Shown piece by piece: positions 62,626 to 64,000 of a stretch of 64,000 nucleotides of DNA. The stretch comes from Mogibacterium sp. (lineage in GTDB: Bacteria > Bacillota > Clostridia > Peptostreptococcales > Anaerovoracaceae). A program made the position numbers and the translations under genes. The number at the start of each line of letters is the position of its first letter. Position 1 is the first letter of the stretch. The notes below the pieces were generated by a model. It had not been told where the DNA came from. It saw only the letters and a program-made list of their open reading frames with translations, and searched no databases. The stretch spans positions 62,001-126,000 of the forward strand of contig JAFQZQ010000048.1 of assembly GCA_017405845.1 (NCBI GenBank), given 5' to 3'.

Positions 62626-63147
62626 TCAGCGAATGACGCGTAAAACGAGTGCGGACGCGATGCCTACAAGAATACCGGCGGCGATGCCGCTGAACATCAG
62701 AACAGGAAAATAGAAGAATATGCGAAGATCCTCAATGAGGGCGGCAGCCACGAGCAACTGTCCCATATTGTGGAGGACTCCCGCAGCCATACTTACACCG
62801 GTCACTGAAAAGAGACCGGTTTTTTTGAGGAGTATCATACCGGTCAGGCTGACCACGGCTCCGGCGAGAGCATAGAGCATGCCGAACAGACCGTTGAAAA
62901 GGAAACCTGCGAGCACCACGCGAATCACGCTGACAGCCAGTGCGTCCTTTGCACCGTATTTATACAGCGCCACCACTGTCACCACGTTGGCGATGCCAAG
63001 TTTGATGCCGGGAACGCCCGGGTTATATGGTATAATTGCTTCGACATACGAAAAGATCAGAGCCAAAGTGACCATAAGGCCGACTCTCGTGATGAATGAC
63101 GCGCTTAAAGGTTTGCGGCTGCGGGCCTTACGAGGTGACTGAGTCAT
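62626..63147 (-). CDS. Gx transporter family/heptaprenyl diphosphate synthase component I-like membrane protein
   Basis: 173 residues with five to six membrane helices. ALIFSYVEAIIPYNPGVPGIKLGIANVVTVVALYKYG is the conserved core of the family, and NGLFGMLYALAGAVVS follows. Members resemble substrate-specific components of transporters and are often found beside NusG domain II and ApbE genes. AAGGAGG precedes the start at 63147, which overlaps the upstream gene by 20 bases. Substrate unknown. Confidence 0.82.
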   Translation of the reverse strand: MTQSPRKARSRKPLSASFITRVGLMVTLALIFSYVEAIIPYNPGVPGIKLGIANVVTVVALYKYGAKDALAVSVIRVVLAGFLFNGLFGMLYALAGAVVSLTGMILLKKTGLFSVTGVSMAAGVLHNMGQLLVAAALIEDLRIFFYFPVLMFSGIAAGILVGIASALVLRVIR

Positions 63148-63577
63148 AGCCGCCTCCTTCCTCAGAGCCATTCTCTATGCGGACCACAAGCCTGTTAGGC
63201 AGGCACACGATGCTCTCACCCGGTCTGGTGATAGCTCCGTGCTTGACGCATACCTGATTCTTGCACGAAGCTTCGGTGACAGACACCTTGCCGTCGCTGA
63301 TAACGACCACATTATAATAGTCGTACCGCAGTTCCGCAGGGTCGTCAGGATACGCCTGCGGGGCATCGGCAGATTTCTGCTTTGGTGCGGGCACAACAAC
63401 AGTGCGGTCCTCAGCGAGCGGATATCTGGCGTAGAGATCGCCGCCCGACTCGATGATGACCTTTGCGCCGCTTCCTGCCTCACCATGCGAAAGAGTGAGG
63501 GCAGCCGAGGCCGCAAGTCCTGTCACGACCAGCACTATGAAAAGAATTATGTCTGCTTTTCGGATAAACTGTTTCAT
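63128..63577 (-). CDS. NusG domain II-containing membrane protein
   Basis: 149 residues. A single N-terminal helix (DIILFIVLVVTGLAASAALTLS) is followed by a domain with VTEASCKNQVCVKHGAITRPGESIVCLPNRLVVRI, the cysteine-bearing signature of the NusG domain II family (PF07009). Its three cysteines could bind metal or flavin. Start at 63577 is preferred because it leads directly into the helix; no ribosome site is evident, so a start 6 codons upstream is possible. Co-directional with the Gx-type gene. Confidence 0.8.
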   Translation of the reverse strand: MKQFIRKADIILFIVLVVTGLAASAALTLSHGEAGSGAKVIIESGGDLYARYPLAEDRTVVVPAPKQKSADAPQAYPDDPAELRYDYYNVVVISDGKVSVTEASCKNQVCVKHGAITRPGESIVCLPNRLVVRIENGSEEGGGYDSVTS

Positions 63578-63623
63578 TAAATATAAGTATAACATGTAAG
63601 CTGCAGAAAGGATAATCGCCCGG

Positions 63624-64000
63624 ATGAAGCAAGTCCTTAAAAAACTGAATATGTTTCTGCTTGCCGCATTGGTAATAATGCTGACCGGCTGCAACGGCGG
63701 GGGCGGTGCTTCTCCGGAGCCGGTGATGGATGACGGGTATTACCTCGACACAGTCTGCAGCGTCTCGATATACCGCATGACAGATGCGGACGGCGAAGTG
63801 AAAGCTGCTGCAGATATGCCGGAGGAGGCACAGGCGGCGATCGACGAATCCTTCGACCTGTGCAAGGACCTCGAAGCGAAGATAAGCCGCACGCGTAAAA
63901 ACTCCGATATAAGCAACATCAACAACGCAAAAGGCAAGTGGGTCGATGTCAGCGAGGACACGCGCGAGCTCATACAGAAGGGACTCGAGTTTTCGCACGA
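63624..64000 (+). CDS. ApbE-like FAD:protein FMN transferase lipoprotein, N-terminal part
   Basis: At least 125 residues; the gene runs off the right edge. MKQVLKKLNMFLLAALVIMLTGC is a lipoprotein signal with Cys23. The mature part has YYLDTVCSVSIYRM and EAKISRTRKNSDISNIN, the usual ApbE N-terminal features. ApbE attaches FMN to flavoproteins such as RnfG/D and NqrB/C at the membrane surface. Divergent from the NusG domain II gene, with 46 bases between them. The catalytic residues lie beyond the window. Confidence 0.82.
   Translation, partial: MKQVLKKLNMFLLAALVIMLTGCNGGGGASPEPVMDDGYYLDTVCSVSIYRMTDADGEVKAAADMPEEAQAAIDESFDLCKDLEAKISRTRKNSDISNINNAKGKWVDVSEDTRELIQKGLEFSH

Noticed and set aside
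62437-62643. Met/Thr-rich frame in the GAT/GAC repeat
   Set aside because: A frame-shifted reading of the Asp/His tail repeat; low complexity only.

Overview
The window comes from the chromosome of an anaerobic Bacillota, most likely class Clostridia. Pointers are the rpsF-ssb-rpsR order, a long single-chain PurL, rubredoxin, the bifurcating transhydrogenase NfnAB, Pta, clear AGGAGG-type ribosome sites and occasional TTG starts. Codon use is fairly GC-rich for the class. A family such as Anaerovoracaceae would fit, but this is only a guess. I saw no tRNA or rRNA genes, CRISPR array, transposase or phage gene.

Layout. 1-3776: surface biology (two acyltransferases, a repeat protein, a secreted transglutaminase-like protein). 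3826-5023: rpsF-ssb-rpsR with promoter and terminator. 5037-9115: two surface proteins sharing a C-terminal domain, around a ketopantoate reductase-like gene. 9341-21673: de novo purine operon purE-C-F-M-N, PurO-type IMP cyclohydrolase, stand-alone AICAR formyltransferase, purD, purL. Its PurF lacks the glutaminase cysteine. 21702-24290: CPBP protease, a folate cyclohydrolase that could feed formyl groups to the purine pathway, and a LysR regulator. 24382-28773: a 25-residue membrane peptide, rubredoxin, NfnAB and CoaBC. 28961-34905: Pta, a second transglutaminase-like paralogue, a SpoIIE-type phosphatase and an acyl-CoA synthetase. 35036-39322: two tandem HypB GTPases, a thioredoxin reductase-like flavoprotein without an obvious NADPH site, an ATC hydrolase-like protein and an MFS carrier.

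39308-46637 is the most interesting part. A TM1266-type small regulator is followed by a structured leader and a tight operon: FecCD-type permease, ATPase with a TM1266-like domain fused at its C-terminus, NifH-like protein, NifD-like protein, NifK-like protein and a lipoprotein binding protein. No nifB, nifE or nifN is present and the NifK-like subunit has lost canonical cluster cysteines. This looks like a nitrogenase-like reductase coupled to uptake of an iron complex, corrinoid or similar ligand, with unknown substrate.

46659-51539: uvrB-uvrA. 51642-60261: an OmpR-type two-component system next to a surface/polyphosphate module (VTC-type polymerase, DUF4956 protein, Cthe_2159-like lipoprotein, GT2-GtrA fusion, phosphodiester glycosidase). 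A shared direct-repeat operator candidate links the two. 60352-62621: PepSY protein, ECF sigma factor and an RsgI-like anti-sigma factor with an Asp/His tail. 62626-64000: Gx-type transporter, NusG domain II protein and the start of a divergent ApbE lipoprotein.

Intergenic DNA carries two repeat families: a structured element of about 150 bp in two convergent gaps, and palindromes built on AACCTTGACAAA in two other gaps.
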